This document shows positions 44,824 through 55,787 of a stretch of 64,000 nucleotides of DNA, piece after piece. Source of the DNA: Deinococcus aerophilus. GTDB taxonomy: Bacteria > Deinococcota > Deinococci > Deinococcales > Deinococcaceae. Position 1 is the stretch's first letter. Each line of letters begins with the position of its first letter. A model generated the notes under the pieces. The model did no database searches. It saw only the letters and a list, made by a program, of their open reading frames with translations, and was not told the origin of the DNA. The translations under genes were made by a program, and so were the position numbers. The stretch is taken from NCBI RefSeq assembly GCF_014647075.1, contig NZ_BMOM01000004.1, forward strand, positions 62,001 through 126,000, in the 5' to 3' direction.

Positions 44824-46169
44824 AGATTCGCAACCGGTCTCGGTTGATGCAGGTGCTGGCGACCCTCTTGCTCCTGACGCTGGTGTGGGCCTATGCACAG
44901 CTGGAATGGGGCGTTCCGCAGACCGTCAAGCGCAATCTGGTGCAGGCGCGCGGGTCGATCATGGCGGCCGACGGCAAGGTGCTGGCCCGCAGCGTGGACG
45001 GCAAGCGGGTGTATCCGCAGGGAACCCTGGCCGGACAGGTGGTCGGGATGATGGGAACCTCCAACGGGCTTGAGGGCCTGGAGTACGCCTACAACCGCGT
45101 GCTGGAAAGCGGCGAGGACGTACACCTGACGCTCGATACCTTCATGCAGGCCGCGGCCGAGTCGGCCCTGGCCCGCGCGGTGCCGGCCCACGAAGCGGTG
45201 TACGGCTCGGTGGTGATTCTGGAAGCCCGCACCGGGCGTGTGCTGGCAGCGGCCAGTTACCCCCGCTTCGATCCCAACAAGTGGCGCGAGTACAGCCAGG
45301 ACGACCGGCGCAACCGGCCCTTCCTGGATGTGTTCGAGCCGGGGTCGACGGTCAAGGGACTGGTCGTGGCTGCCGCCCTGAACGAGGGCCTGACCACCCC
45401 CACTGCGCGCTATGACACGCCCATGCGCCGTCACGTGGGTGGACGCTGGGGCAGCGTCATCAACGACGCCGTGCAGCACCCCCTCACCCTGACTACCCAG
45501 CAGGTGCTGCGCTACAGCAGCAACGTTGGCATGAGCCACATCGTCGAGCAATTTGAGCCGGAAAAGATGCGCAATTACCTGCTCGACTACGGCTTTGGCG
45601 CGGATGTGGACCTTCCGGTGGTGTCCACCGCCACCGGGAGGCTGCAGCCCCTGCGCAACTGGGATGACCTGGTGCGGGTCACCAACGCTTTCGGTCAGGG
45701 CATGAGCAGCACCACGCTGCAGCTGGCCGCCGCCTACAACACGCTGGCGAACGATGGGCGCTACCTGCCCCCTCGACTGGTGGAAGGCGCGGCGGGAAGC
45801 ACCCAGCGCCGTGAGGTGCTGCGGCCTGAGGTGGCCCGCACGGTCCGCAAGATGCTGCAGGAGGTTGTTGAGGAAGGGATTCCCACCCAGGCCGGCGTCA
45901 AGGGATATGCGCTGGGCGGCAAGACCGGCACGTCACAGGTCGTGGTGGACGGACGCTATTCCTCGACGGTCTATGACAGCGTGTTCGCCGGATTCTTCCC
46001 GGCCAATGCTCCGCGCGTGACCGTCGCGGTGATGGTCCACGGCGCCAAGATCGGCTGGCACGGGTCCATGCTCGCCGCGCCCATCTTTCAGGAGGTTTCC
46101 TCCGAGATCCTGTCGAACTGGGCGGCGGTGCCGCAGCCGGAGGCGGCTCCGGAGTCGCCTGCCAAGTAA
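44814..46169 (+). CDS. ftsI: FtsI-like class B penicillin-binding protein
   Basis: A 451-residue transpeptidase with one N-terminal membrane helix (MQVLATLLLLTLVWAYAQLE). Catalytic motifs are STVK (S178-K181, in EPGSTVKG), SSN (235-237) and KTG (370-372, in GGKTGTSQ). It would cross-link septal peptidoglycan. It is much shorter than the 550-700 residues usual for FtsI: only about 60 residues precede the N-terminal linker GMMGTSNGLEGLEYAYNR, so the pedestal domain is largely missing. The GTG start overlaps ftsL by 10 bases. No mur genes follow, so the dcw cluster is cut short here. Confidence 0.92.
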   Translation: MEVKIRNRSRLMQVLATLLLLTLVWAYAQLEWGVPQTVKRNLVQARGSIMAADGKVLARSVDGKRVYPQGTLAGQVVGMMGTSNGLEGLEYAYNRVLESGEDVHLTLDTFMQAAAESALARAVPAHEAVYGSVVILEARTGRVLAAASYPRFDPNKWREYSQDDRRNRPFLDVFEPGSTVKGLVVAAALNEGLTTPTARYDTPMRRHVGGRWGSVINDAVQHPLTLTTQQVLRYSSNVGMSHIVEQFEPEKMRNYLLDYGFGADVDLPVVSTATGRLQPLRNWDDLVRVTNAFGQGMSSTTLQLAAAYNTLANDGRYLPPRLVEGAAGSTQRREVLRPEVARTVRKMLQEVVEEGIPTQAGVKGYALGGKTGTSQVVVDGRYSSTVYDSVFAGFFPANAPRVTVAVMVHGAKIGWHGSMLAAPIFQEVSSEILSNWAAVPQPEAAPESPAK

Positions 46170-46219
46170 GCGGGCTGCGGCACCTTCCGAATAACACGCA
46201 AGAACACCCCCCAACACGC

Positions 46220-46251
46220 GAAGGAGCCACCCCTTCTGGGATGACTCCTTC
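46220..46251. terminator. Hairpin between convergent ftsI and 3D-domain genes
   Basis: GAAGGAG (46220-46226) and CTCCTTC (46245-46251) form the outer stem, with CA/TG and CCC/GGG pairs inside across single mismatches and a TTCT loop. No T-run follows on either strand, so it may act as a bidirectional but not classical terminator. Confidence 0.5.
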
Positions 46252-46278
46252 ACCTGAGCCCCGACGGGCGGGTTCGGC

Positions 46279-46860
46279 TCAGCGAACGGCGGTGATGCGG
46301 ACCTGACGCGCACCGAAGTTGATGGCCTCACTGCGCGTGGACATCCAGATGTCCAGGCTGTTGGTCTTGCGGGCGGCCATGGTGTCCTCGACGATGAAGA
46401 TCCGGCCCTTGAGCATGCGGTTGTAGCGGCCACTGAGGTCCTCGATCATGATCTTCGAGCCGTACGGAAACTGACGCAGCAGGTCGCGGCTCAGGGCCAC
46501 CACACCGGGACGGGTGCGGGTGCCGGTGGCAGTGATGAAGGGCGTGCTGTCGGTCTGGCTGGCCAGGCTGTTGTAGGCCGTGGCCCGCACGACCGCGCTG
46601 CGGCCCCGCACCACGCTCTGCGCCACCGTGGCCGAGACGGCAGCCTCCTGGGCAATGGCGGCGGCGCGGTTCTGCTCGGCCGTCTTCTGCTGGACGGGGG
46701 GGGTCTGGGCCACAGGGGCCGGGGCCTTAACTGGAACCACCAGGGCGCCGCGAACGGCGTCGGTGGCCAGGGCGCTGCCGGGCAGGGCGGGGGTGGCTGC
46801 GGCCACGCTGGCAATGCCAAACAGCACGCCGTACATCCAACGGTGAAGTGGTCGAACCAT
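46279..46860 (-). CDS. Secreted 3D-domain (MltA-like barrel) protein
   Basis: A 193-residue exported protein with a signal peptide (WMYGVLFGIASVAAATPALP) and a C-terminal 3D domain named for its three aspartates. The core starts VVRATAYNSLASQTDSTPFI, and ends with GRIFIVEDTMAARKTNSLDI and WMSTRSEAINFGARQVRITA, where D of VEDTM and the LDIWM aspartate are part of the motif. Relatives are wall hydrolases such as YuiC and Rpf-associated enzymes. The Q/A-rich linker (PPVQQKTAEQNRAAAIAQEA) would span the wall. AAGGAG lies 5-6 bases before ATG, and an extended -10 is seen 170 bases upstream. Confidence 0.87.
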   Translation of the reverse strand: MVRPLHRWMYGVLFGIASVAAATPALPGSALATDAVRGALVVPVKAPAPVAQTPPVQQKTAEQNRAAAIAQEAAVSATVAQSVVRGRSAVVRATAYNSLASQTDSTPFITATGTRTRPGVVALSRDLLRQFPYGSKIMIEDLSGRYNRMLKGRIFIVEDTMAARKTNSLDIWMSTRSEAINFGARQVRITAVR

Positions 46861-46980
46861 ATTTTCTCCTTCGGGGTGTCCAGCACGCTGACGCACCCTT
46901 TGTGGTTGTGTCCTTAAAAGCGACTCAAGGGAAACTCAAGGTCTCCCCGACCTCGGCGATGAGACTAGGGTGCCAAGATG

Positions 46981-47300
46981 GTGGTTTCGTGGCAAAAAAG
47001 CTCCCGGAGGCTCATAATCTAGAAAAAATATGATTATACCAAGTACAAAAGTGCATACGAAAATTCATATGGGACGCTCTTTCTAAAATGAGAGGAGTTC
47101 TAATTCTCTCATTTATTTTCTCATCAAATGTGCTCATCTGATAGGAACACCCCTGGCCTTTTCTGCCTATTCTTCTGCAATGGTTTCCAATAGAGGGTGA
47201 ATACCTACTTTTGTTCTGAAAATTGTCATGAGGGCACAGTCAAGACCCCTAACATACATCTAGTCAGGTGAGTTTCCTATCATTTTTCTCATGTAGGGGG
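46981..47300. other. AT-rich gene-free island
   Basis: By my own count the 300 bases from 46981 hold about 39% GC, whereas the surrounding genes are near two-thirds GC. No credible gene lies in it. It contains the promoter above, and a hairpin with AAATGAGAG (47086-47094) and CTCTCATTT (47106-47114), an 11-base loop, and a T-rich tail. The stretch from 47300 to the bshC stop at 47481 returns to high GC and holds nothing that I recognise. Confidence 0.7.
47033..47041 (-). promoter_or_regulatory. Extended -10 promoter for the 3D-domain gene
   Basis: On the minus strand TGGTATAAT (47041-47033) is a perfect extended -10. The transcript would have a leader of about 165 bases before the 46860 start. 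The leader includes a repeated ACTCAAGG (plus strand) near 46924 and 46937 and a six-T run near 46998. Confidence 0.55.
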
Positions 47301-47480
47301 AACAGTCGGGGACCTCCTGTTGTTCGGCTGAGGCACCGGCAACAGGGGGCTGCTCCAGCATGCAGAACGACCGCAGCTTTGGAAACAGCGGCACGGTCGG
47401 CACGAGGCGCCGCGCTATGGCGGTCATTCCCCCAGCCAGAGTTCTTCGCTGGAAAGCTGCCGGTCCCGGTTGGAAAGGGT

Positions 47481-49040
47481 TTACGGAATCGTGACCGTGC
47501 CCTGAAAGTCGGGCTCCAGCGCCAGCAGCAGGGTCAGGGGCGTCTCACCGTGCTTGAGCAGATACGTCAGGAAGTTCATCTCGCGTTCCTGGGGGGTGCC
47601 TCCCGGCAGCAGATGGGCGCGCAGGCGGGTAAGTTGAGCGCTGCGGTCATTCTCCTGGCGGGCCAGGGCGCGGGTGGCCTGCGCCTGCAGGCGGGCAATA
47701 CGTGCGGTTACGCGGGCGCGGGTGCGCTGCGCCGCGCCGACCAGCGTGGGGTCCAGGCCAGCGATCTCATCCACCACGGCGCGCAACCGGGCATCCAGGT
47801 CCTCCAGCCGCTGCGCGGTCAGTGCCTGCACGCCGCGTTCCTGGGCCACGGCCCGGCCCAGCACTCCTTCCGGATCGGCCTGCACCTCGGCGGCGCTGGC
47901 TCCCAGCCGGTCAAGCATCCGCGCGACGTTGGGTTCCAGCCAGGTCACGCTCAGGCGCGGCCACAGCAGCGGCTGGGACAGGCCGTGCAGTTCATAGACT
48001 TCGCGCAGCTGCGCGCCATAGGCGATCTCGCCGGGACCGACCACGAAGGCCAAGGTGGGCAGCAGCGCGTCCTGCACGGCTGGGCGTAGACCGGCCGCCG
48101 GGGTCAGGCGGCTGGGATCGGCGGCCAGCACATCCAGCAGTTGCTGGCGGGTATAGCTGCGCGTTTCGGTATTGAAAGTCTGGCCTTCCACGCGCAGCAG
48201 CCGCCGGTGCCCATCGTCTTCCTCGATAAACAGGTTGGTGGCTCCCTCGGGTCTGCGCAGCTGCGGCGTGAAGCCCTGGGCGCTCAGCCGCGCCGCCGCG
48301 TCCTCGATGCGGGCCGAGGCGGACAGCGGACTGCTCAGCTCATGGGCCAGGGTGGGAGCCATCAGCCGCGCCAGGGCCGGATGCAGCGGGTCCAGCACGA
48401 CCACGCCGGCCGCTGCCAGCAGGCCGTGGATCAGGCGGGCGAACACGTCGGCGTAGCTGCCTCCCCCCGCGGTGGCGCGCGCGACCCGTTCCCGAACGGC
48501 GGCGACGTACCCGGCGGGGGCATCAAAGGCGTCCAGCAGGGCCATGACCTGCGCCGTCCAGTCGGGCTGCCACGGCACCCGGCCCACCGGCACCCCCGCC
48601 GGCACGTCCAGGGTCAGGCGGTGCAGGCGCTCGGAATGGTCAAGCAGGGTGGTGGAAGCGACCTCGGCCGCGTCGTGGTCCTGGCTGGCCACCCAGTAGA
48701 TGGCCACCACCGGGGCGTCCTCGCGGTCCAGCCGCCGGGCCAGCGCCGCCGCCCCCGCGCCCTTATGAACGCTGTAGGCGGGGCCGGTCAGGGCGCCCGC
48801 CTGCTGCCCGGTCACCACCACCCGTGAGGCGGGATGGGCCAGCCGCGTCAACGCTTCCTCCACCGGCCGGTCCAGCGTGCCCAGATCGCGGTGGTATTCG
48901 CGCAGCGCCCCGGCCAGCGCCTGGCGGTCCAGGTCCGGCCTGGTCTCGGCCTGCGCGTCTTCCAGCGCGTTGACCGGAAGACGGAAGAACTCCGCCAGCT
49001 GCCCATTTCTGTATTCCGCCGCTATATTCCGCGCCATCAT
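47481..49040 (-). CDS. bshC: Bacillithiol synthase BshC (cysteine-adding)
   Basis: A 519-residue BshC, which joins cysteine to glucosaminyl-malate in the last step of bacillithiol synthesis. Recognisable parts are VVTGQQAGALTGPAYSVHKG (nucleotide-like pocket near residue 75), VVAIYWVASQDHDAAEVAST, and VVGPGEIAYGAQLREVYEL in the middle. The C-terminal part is a coiled coil (ALTAQRLEDLDARLRAVVDE). bshA and bshB are not in the window. The first of two adjacent ATG codons (49040) is chosen; GAAGGGA lies upstream. It is cotranscribed with nothing obvious, and the Crp gene is 130 bases upstream on the same strand. Confidence 0.9.
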   Translation of the reverse strand: MMARNIAAEYRNGQLAEFFRLPVNALEDAQAETRPDLDRQALAGALREYHRDLGTLDRPVEEALTRLAHPASRVVVTGQQAGALTGPAYSVHKGAGAAALARRLDREDAPVVAIYWVASQDHDAAEVASTTLLDHSERLHRLTLDVPAGVPVGRVPWQPDWTAQVMALLDAFDAPAGYVAAVRERVARATAGGGSYADVFARLIHGLLAAAGVVVLDPLHPALARLMAPTLAHELSSPLSASARIEDAAARLSAQGFTPQLRRPEGATNLFIEEDDGHRRLLRVEGQTFNTETRSYTRQQLLDVLAADPSRLTPAAGLRPAVQDALLPTLAFVVGPGEIAYGAQLREVYELHGLSQPLLWPRLSVTWLEPNVARMLDRLGASAAEVQADPEGVLGRAVAQERGVQALTAQRLEDLDARLRAVVDEIAGLDPTLVGAAQRTRARVTARIARLQAQATRALARQENDRSAQLTRLRAHLLPGGTPQEREMNFLTYLLKHGETPLTLLLALEPDFQGTVTIP

Positions 49041-49172
49041 GCCCGTCCCTTCAGGGCCTTGCCGCTCTGCCCGGGCAGGCGGCGAGACCGTGGTGTGCTG
49101 TATGTGAGTGGTGTGCCGTGGCTGGCCGTTGCGTGGTACCCGGCGCACCCGGCGGCATTCCGAACGCTGACC

Positions 49173-49847
49173 TTAGCGCAGCGATTCGCGCGCGGCGCGC
49201 TGCAAACCTTCACGGTCGGTCAGGATAATGCGCCGGTAGCCCAGATCAAGCAGTCCGCGTGCGCGGAAATCCCCCAGCAGCTTGGTGATGGTTTCCCGGG
49301 TGCTGCCCACCACGTGTGCCAGATCCTGATGGGACACCCGGTCGCGCAGCGCCAGAGACCCGGTTTCCGGCCAGCCCCCCTCACGTTCGGCGAGGTTCAG
49401 CAGCGCCAGCGCCAGCCGCTGCGAGACCTCCAGAAACACCAGGCCCGAGAGCCGTTCCTGTACGCCGCGCGTCTGACGGGTGATCTGCTCGGTCAGTGTG
49501 ACACCCAGGGCCGGTTGGGCGTGGGTCAGGCGGTGCAGGGCGTCCTGACCCAGCATCAGCGCTTCCACGTCATCCATGGCCTCGGCGTACACACCCTGGC
49601 TCTGGCCCGACAGCAGGGCCGAGACGCCCAGCAGCGCGCCGGGCCCATGCACGTCCAGCGTGACTTCGCGTGCGCCCGAGCCCAGCCGGTACAGGCGGAC
49701 CGCGCCGCGCATCACCACGTACAGCGTCTCGGCGGGGTCTTCCGGGTGAAACAGCAGCCCGGCGCGCGCCCAGCGCCCCACCCTTCCTGCCGCCATGATC
49801 TGGGCCTGGGCGTCCGCAGGCAAGGTTCCAAATGCTCCGGGCAACAT
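49173..49847 (-). CDS. Crp/Fnr-family transcriptional regulator
   Basis: A cyclic-nucleotide-binding-fold regulator with a C-terminal winged helix. The sensor roll begins AGRVGRWARAGLLFHPEDPA and includes GPGALLGVSALLSGQ; the DNA-binding helix-turn-helix is VSHQDLAHVVGSTRETITKL. No Fnr cysteines are present. The effector cannot be assigned, since the cAMP pocket arginine and glutamate are not obvious. ATG 49847 gives 224 residues; ATG 49892 in frame would add 15. I prefer 49847 because it starts the fold and CATACT lies 9 bases upstream, but the choice is uncertain. Divergent from tagA. Confidence 0.88.
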   Translation of the reverse strand: MLPGAFGTLPADAQAQIMAAGRVGRWARAGLLFHPEDPAETLYVVMRGAVRLYRLGSGAREVTLDVHGPGALLGVSALLSGQSQGVYAEAMDDVEALMLGQDALHRLTHAQPALGVTLTEQITRQTRGVQERLSGLVFLEVSQRLALALLNLAEREGGWPETGSLALRDRVSHQDLAHVVGSTRETITKLLGDFRARGLLDLGYRRIILTDREGLQRAARESLR

Positions 49848-49947
49848 ATGGCTAGCAGTATGCCCCAAGCTCTCCCCTTCGGCACAGTCCATCCCCCGCG
49901 CCGCGCCGGAACCGTCCGGGAAACGGATGCTCTAGAATCGTCCGTGC

Positions 49948-50697
49948 ATGACCTCCCCATCTTTCCACGACCGCCTGCGGCTCTTCGACCTGCCGCTGGA
50001 TGTGATCACATTGCCGGCCACGCTGGACCTGCTGGGCGGGTGGCTGGCCGATGAGGCGCGCGCTCCCCACACGGTCGTGACCCTCAATCCCGAGATCATC
50101 GTGCAGTCGCGCACCCACCCCGAGTTCGTGCGGGCTGTGCAGGACGCCGATCTGGTCACGGCGGACGGTGTGGGCATCGTGTATGCCGCCCGGCAGCTGC
50201 GCGGCGAGGAGGTGCCCCGCGCCCCCGGCTTCGACATCGTGAAGGGCCTGATGCAGCGCCACGGAGCGGACCTGAGCGTGTTCTTCCTGGGAGCCAAGCC
50301 CGGAGTGGCCGAGGTGGCCGCCCAGAACGCCGCGCGTGAGTACGGCGTGACGGTGGCGGGCGTGCACCACGGGTACTTTGGCCCGGAGGACGATGAACGG
50401 GTGGCGCGGCTGGTGGCCGCGAGCGGCGCCGGGCTGCTGCTGACCGCAATGGGAGCCGGACGGCAAGAGGTGTTCAACCAGCAGTGGCGCGGGGTGCTGG
50501 GCGTGCCCGTAATGATCGGCTGCGGCGGCGTCATTGACGTGCTGGCCGGCACCGCCGACCTCGCTCCGGCCTGGACCCGCCGCATGGGCGTGGAGTGGAT
50601 CTGGCGTGTGGCCGGGGACCGCAAACGCTGGAACCGGGCGCCCCGCCTGCTGCAGTTTGTGCAGATGGTGGCGGCCGAGAAAAAACGCAAGGGCTGA
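49948..50697 (+). CDS. WecG/TagA/CpsF-family glycosyltransferase
   Basis: A 249-residue enzyme of the family that transfers N-acetylmannosamine (or the uronic acid) to a lipid-linked sugar in teichoic acid, ECA or capsule synthesis. It shows VTLNPEIIVQSRTHPEFVRA, ADLVTADGVGIVYAARQL (with the candidate base D), APGFDIVKGLM and VFFLGAKPGV, all family hallmarks. MGAGRQEVFNQQWRGVLGVP lies near the C-terminus. The acceptor is unknown. TAGAAT ends 9 bases before ATG. It is divergent from the Crp-like regulator. Confidence 0.92.
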   Translation: MTSPSFHDRLRLFDLPLDVITLPATLDLLGGWLADEARAPHTVVTLNPEIIVQSRTHPEFVRAVQDADLVTADGVGIVYAARQLRGEEVPRAPGFDIVKGLMQRHGADLSVFFLGAKPGVAEVAAQNAAREYGVTVAGVHHGYFGPEDDERVARLVAASGAGLLLTAMGAGRQEVFNQQWRGVLGVPVMIGCGGVIDVLAGTADLAPAWTRRMGVEWIWRVAGDRKRWNRAPRLLQFVQMVAAEKKRKG

Positions 50698-50710
50698 GGC
50701 GACCGCAGAG

Positions 50711-50730
50711 GGGGGCTGCCTTTAGCCCCC
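50711..50730. terminator. Hairpin between convergent tagA and aminotransferase genes
   Basis: GGGGGCT (50711-50717) pairs with AGCCCCC (50724-50730) across a 6-base loop; the aminotransferase stop codon lies within it. No T-run follows, so terminator function is only probable. Confidence 0.55.
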
Positions 50731-52020
50731 GGTGTCGGACAGAGCGCCGTCCAGCGCTGCCAGCAGCTCCTCGATCTCCGCCGGGCGGATGCTCAGCGGA
50801 GGTCCCAGCAGCAGGTGATCGCCGCGCGTGCCGTCCACCGCGCCCGTGCCGGGATAGGTGAGCAGGCCGCGCGTCCGGGCCGCCAGCGCCACGCGCTCGG
50901 CAAGCCCGGGGCCGGCACACGCCTCTCCGGTGGCGGGGTCGCCCAGGATCAGTCCGAGCAGCAGGCCGTGTCCGCGTGCCTCCAGCACCTGTGGGTGTCT
51001 GGACCGGAGCGTGCGCAGGCCGGCGAGCAGCTGCGTGCCGCGTTCCCGCGCCGCCTCCACCAGATTCTCGTTCTGTACGGTGTCCAGCACGCTCAGGCCC
51101 GCCGCCACGCTGACCGGGTGTCCGGCATAGGTAAAGCCGTGTTTAAAGGCTCCCGAGCCGTTCATGACCGTGTCATGGACCGTGGGACTCGCCATCAGAC
51201 CGGCTAGGGGAGCGTACCCGGCGGCCAGACCCTTACCCAGCACCACAATGTCTGGCGTCACCGGCCCGTGGAGTTGAACGGCCAGCGGTGCGCCGCAGCG
51301 GCCCATGCCGCTCATGACCTCGTCGGCAATGAACAGCACACCGTACTCGCGGCAGATCTCGGCGATGCGGGCGTGGTAGCCCGGACTGGGGGCCAGCGCC
51401 GCGTCCGAGGCCCCCACCACCGGTTCGGCCATGAAGGCGGCCACCGTCTGCGGGCCGAGCTCCTCCAGCAGAGTCCGCAGGCGTTCGGCGTCGGCCTCGC
51501 CGGACAGCTCGGGATTGGGCTTGGACAGTTTGGGCCACGCCGATTCGTTCATCAGCGGCGTATACAGCTCGCGCCGCGCCCCCATGCCTGAGGCGGCCAG
51601 CGCGCCCAGCGACGCGCCGTGGTAGCTGGGCCTGCGGGTGACGACCCGGTACCGTTCCAGGTCGCCGCGTTCGGCGTGGTACTGGCGGGCCAGCTTGATG
51701 GCGCTCTCGGTGGCCTCGGAGCCGCCCGACACGGCCCAGAACCGGAACCCCGGCAGCTTCAGAAAGCCGGCGAGACGCGAGGCGTATTCCTCCAGAACGT
51801 CGCTGGAGAACTGCGACCCATGCACAAAGGCGAGCCGCCGCGCCTGCGCCGCCATTGCGTCGGCCACCGCTGTCCGCCCGTGTCCGATGTTGGCGACCAG
51901 CGCCCCGGAGCTGCCGTCCAGATAGCGTTGACCACGGTCATCAAAGACATAGACGCCCTCGGCACGGACGGCAACGGGATAGGACTTGCGCGAGCGGTAG
52001 AAGACGCTGGAATCGGTCAT
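50722..52020 (-). CDS. Class III aminotransferase
   Basis: A 432-residue PLP aminotransferase of the omega-amino acid:pyruvate type. Markers are RYLDGSSGALVANIGHGR, WAVSGGSEATESAIKLARQY, the FIADEVMSGMGRCG segment and the PLP lysine in VVLGKGLAAGYAPLAGLMAS. Substrate is unknown: adenosylmethionine, beta-alanine or polyamine aminotransferases all share this pattern. ATG 52020 is chosen at MTDSSVFYRS because the fold starts there; the in-frame extension to 52083 is shadow. Convergent with tagA. Confidence 0.88.
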   Translation of the reverse strand: MTDSSVFYRSRKSYPVAVRAEGVYVFDDRGQRYLDGSSGALVANIGHGRTAVADAMAAQARRLAFVHGSQFSSDVLEEYASRLAGFLKLPGFRFWAVSGGSEATESAIKLARQYHAERGDLERYRVVTRRPSYHGASLGALAASGMGARRELYTPLMNESAWPKLSKPNPELSGEADAERLRTLLEELGPQTVAAFMAEPVVGASDAALAPSPGYHARIAEICREYGVLFIADEVMSGMGRCGAPLAVQLHGPVTPDIVVLGKGLAAGYAPLAGLMASPTVHDTVMNGSGAFKHGFTYAGHPVSVAAGLSVLDTVQNENLVEAARERGTQLLAGLRTLRSRHPQVLEARGHGLLLGLILGDPATGEACAGPGLAERVALAARTRGLLTYPGTGAVDGTRGDHLLLGPPLSIRPAEIEELLAALDGALSDTGG

Positions 52021-52122
52021 GTGGGCCCTTGGGGAATCAGGAGTGCAGGAGGGAAGGAGGAGCCGGCAGGAACACTTCCACATCCGGCGCGGATCAGGAC
52101 AGATCGGGGTGAAAAACGGTGC

Positions 52123-52598
52123 CTACCACGTATCTCCGCCGCCCAGCGGCGGCCACAGCCCCAGCGCCTGACGGATGGTCACCACCTGACCGAGGTGGTA
52201 GACGTTGTGCCCGGCATAACTGGTCAGGAGCGCGGCGTAGGGCAGGCCCTGGCGGTCCGGGGTGGCGGCGAGGCCAGGGTCGCGGGCGTGGGCGCGCAGC
52301 TTTCCAGCGTTCCGCAGGAACGTCTCCCGCAGCGCCTCCCAGTCGCCCGGCAGGTCGCCCGGTGGGGGCCAGCCCCCCGAGGCGTGTTCGGGCGTGGGCG
52401 GGTTCTGCCCGGCGATGGTTTCCAGCAGGTGCACCTGCCAGAACTGAACATGGGCCACGACCTGCGCCACAGAGTGGGGAAGGGGGTCGGGAACGCGCCC
52501 GGCGTCCCCGGCGCTCAGGTTTTCCAGCGCCCGCTGCCAGGACACGTTGGCTGGGCCGCCCAGGTACAGGTTGCCCACCGCCTTGCCGAAGATCTCGC

Positions 52599-52605
<7 letters not shown>
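52123..52605 (-). CDS. DinB-fold protein (downstream member)
   Basis: A 160-residue four-helix DinB/YfiT-like protein. The metal ligand histidines are expected at SVAQVVAHVQFWQVHLLETI and in SYAGHNVYHLGQVVTIRQAL, where H-x3-H pairs are seen. It ends LWPPLGGGDTW, nearly the same as the upstream neighbour. DinB-like proteins are induced by DNA damage in Bacillus, and the fold also covers bacillithiol-dependent transferases (BstA), which is notable next to bshC. ATG overlaps the stop of the upstream copy (ATGGTAA) and follows GGCGGAGG. Confidence 0.87.
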
Positions 52606-53099
<494 letters not shown>

Positions 53100-53241
53100 G
53101 AGGGTAGTGTCGCAGACGGGCGGGCTGGTTGCCCGGATGACCTGCGGAGGCGCACGGAACCGCGCGCACTGCCGGACATCCCGGAAGCGGGGGCGGAGGC
53201 CCGGGCCACGTCCGGGCAACGGCCAGCGGACATTCTCACCG

Positions 53242-54819
<1,578 letters not shown>

Positions 54820-54889
54820 GCCTGCCTCCTTGTGATTGAGGGGAGGCTAACACGCTCTCTGACGGCGGGAAAGAGGCGCTGTCAGACGC

Positions 54890-54920
54890 CAAAAATGCGG
54901 CCTGGGCGGCGAAGCGCCCA
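54890..54920 (-). terminator. Weak hairpin after the gene at 55340
   Basis: TGGGCG (54920-54915 on minus) pairs with CGCCCA (54908-54903) over a 6-base loop. A TTTTT run lies 7 bases further (54895-54891), too far for a classical terminator. Confidence 0.35.
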
Positions 54921-54959
54921 CGGTCATTGCGCCCTTCTGGCTTTACATATGCAAAGTGG

Positions 54960-55340
54960 TCACCGGGGAGTGACCCGGCCCTCCTCGGTGACCGCCACCC
55001 GCAGCGGCAGCGTCGGAGTGGAAAAGGTGGTTTCCTGTTCGGCCCGGTCCGGCAGCGCGACGCGGAAGCGCAGGGGCGTACCCGCCGCAAAGCGGGGCTC
55101 CACCGCCCAGACCCGGTTCACGCCCAGGGACCGGGAGGCCGCGGCTCCGGCTCCGTCCACCGTGACGGTGATCGGCTGTCCGCTGGCATTGATCACGCGC
55201 ACATCCGGACGGGGAAGGGTCAGCCACGCGCCCAGCGCACATCCCCCGAACAGCACGGCCCCCAGCGCGAGCCGGGCCGGGGTGGCGGGGGGGCGTTTGC
55301 CCCGACGAAGGGAAAGGTGGGCAAAGGGGGAACGGCTCAC
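54960..55340 (-). CDS. Hypothetical single-pass membrane protein, 126 residues
   Basis: A basic N-terminus (SRSPFAHLSLRRGKRPP) is followed by one hydrophobic helix (LALGAVLFGGCALGAWLTLP) and an exported beta-rich domain (VRVINASGQPITVTVDGAGA). No family is recognised. GTG 55340 has CACAAT ending 6 bases upstream. It lies 52 bases downstream of another small membrane protein gene of similar layout on the same strand, suggesting an operon. Confidence 0.6.
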   Translation of the reverse strand: MSRSPFAHLSLRRGKRPPATPARLALGAVLFGGCALGAWLTLPRPDVRVINASGQPITVTVDGAGAAASRSLGVNRVWAVEPRFAAGTPLRFRVALPDRAEQETTFSTPTLPLRVAVTEEGRVTPR

Positions 55341-55392
55341 CGCCCCATTGTGCGCCGCCCTGACGGCTGGCGGCAGCTACTGCCGATTGGAC

Positions 55393-55740
55393 CTATTGCT
55401 GCACGCCGATGTGCCCGCCCGCTCCCAGCACAAAATGGACCTCACCGTCTTCCGAGGGCTGGGTGACCGTCAACCGGGTGGCCCCGGCATCCCGCAGCAT
55501 CAGCTTGACGCGCCCGTTTTCCTCCGGGGGCAGCGGCACGCGCCAGGTCTGCCGGGGCCACAGGTGGGTGCGGTGCAGGCAGGTGCCCTCCTGACCACAC
55601 ACGGTCAGGCCGCCCGTGACTGCTCCGGTGTGGTTGGCGACCTCCACCCCTACTGCCTGGAACAGCAGCAGATACAGCCACAGTCCCAGCGTCGCGAGAC
55701 CCAGGAAAGTGGCGGTGGGCAGGGCAAGGCGCTCCTTCAT
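55393..55740 (-). CDS. Hypothetical single-pass membrane protein, 115 residues
   Basis: One membrane helix (TFLGLATLGLWLYLLLFQAV) is followed by an exported domain with two cysteines (LTVCGQEGTCLHRTHLWPRQ), beta-rich like its downstream neighbour. I do not recognise it. ATG 55740 has CACGCT ending 6 bases upstream and GAGG close by; the frame extends upstream to 55917 through an intergenic stretch and that part is not credible. It may be in one operon with the gene at 55340. Confidence 0.6.
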   Translation of the reverse strand: MKERLALPTATFLGLATLGLWLYLLLFQAVGVEVANHTGAVTGGLTVCGQEGTCLHRTHLWPRQTWRVPLPPEENGRVKLMLRDAGATRLTVTQPSEDGEVHFVLGAGGHIGVQQ

Positions 55741-55787
55741 GGCCTCAGCGTGACAGATTCTGATCTGCTCCACGTCAGCCAAATGGA

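Noticed and set aside
46848..47033. 61-codon plus-strand frame entering the AT-rich island
   Set aside because: No ribosome site, no similarity, and it runs antisense to the leader of the 3D-domain gene.
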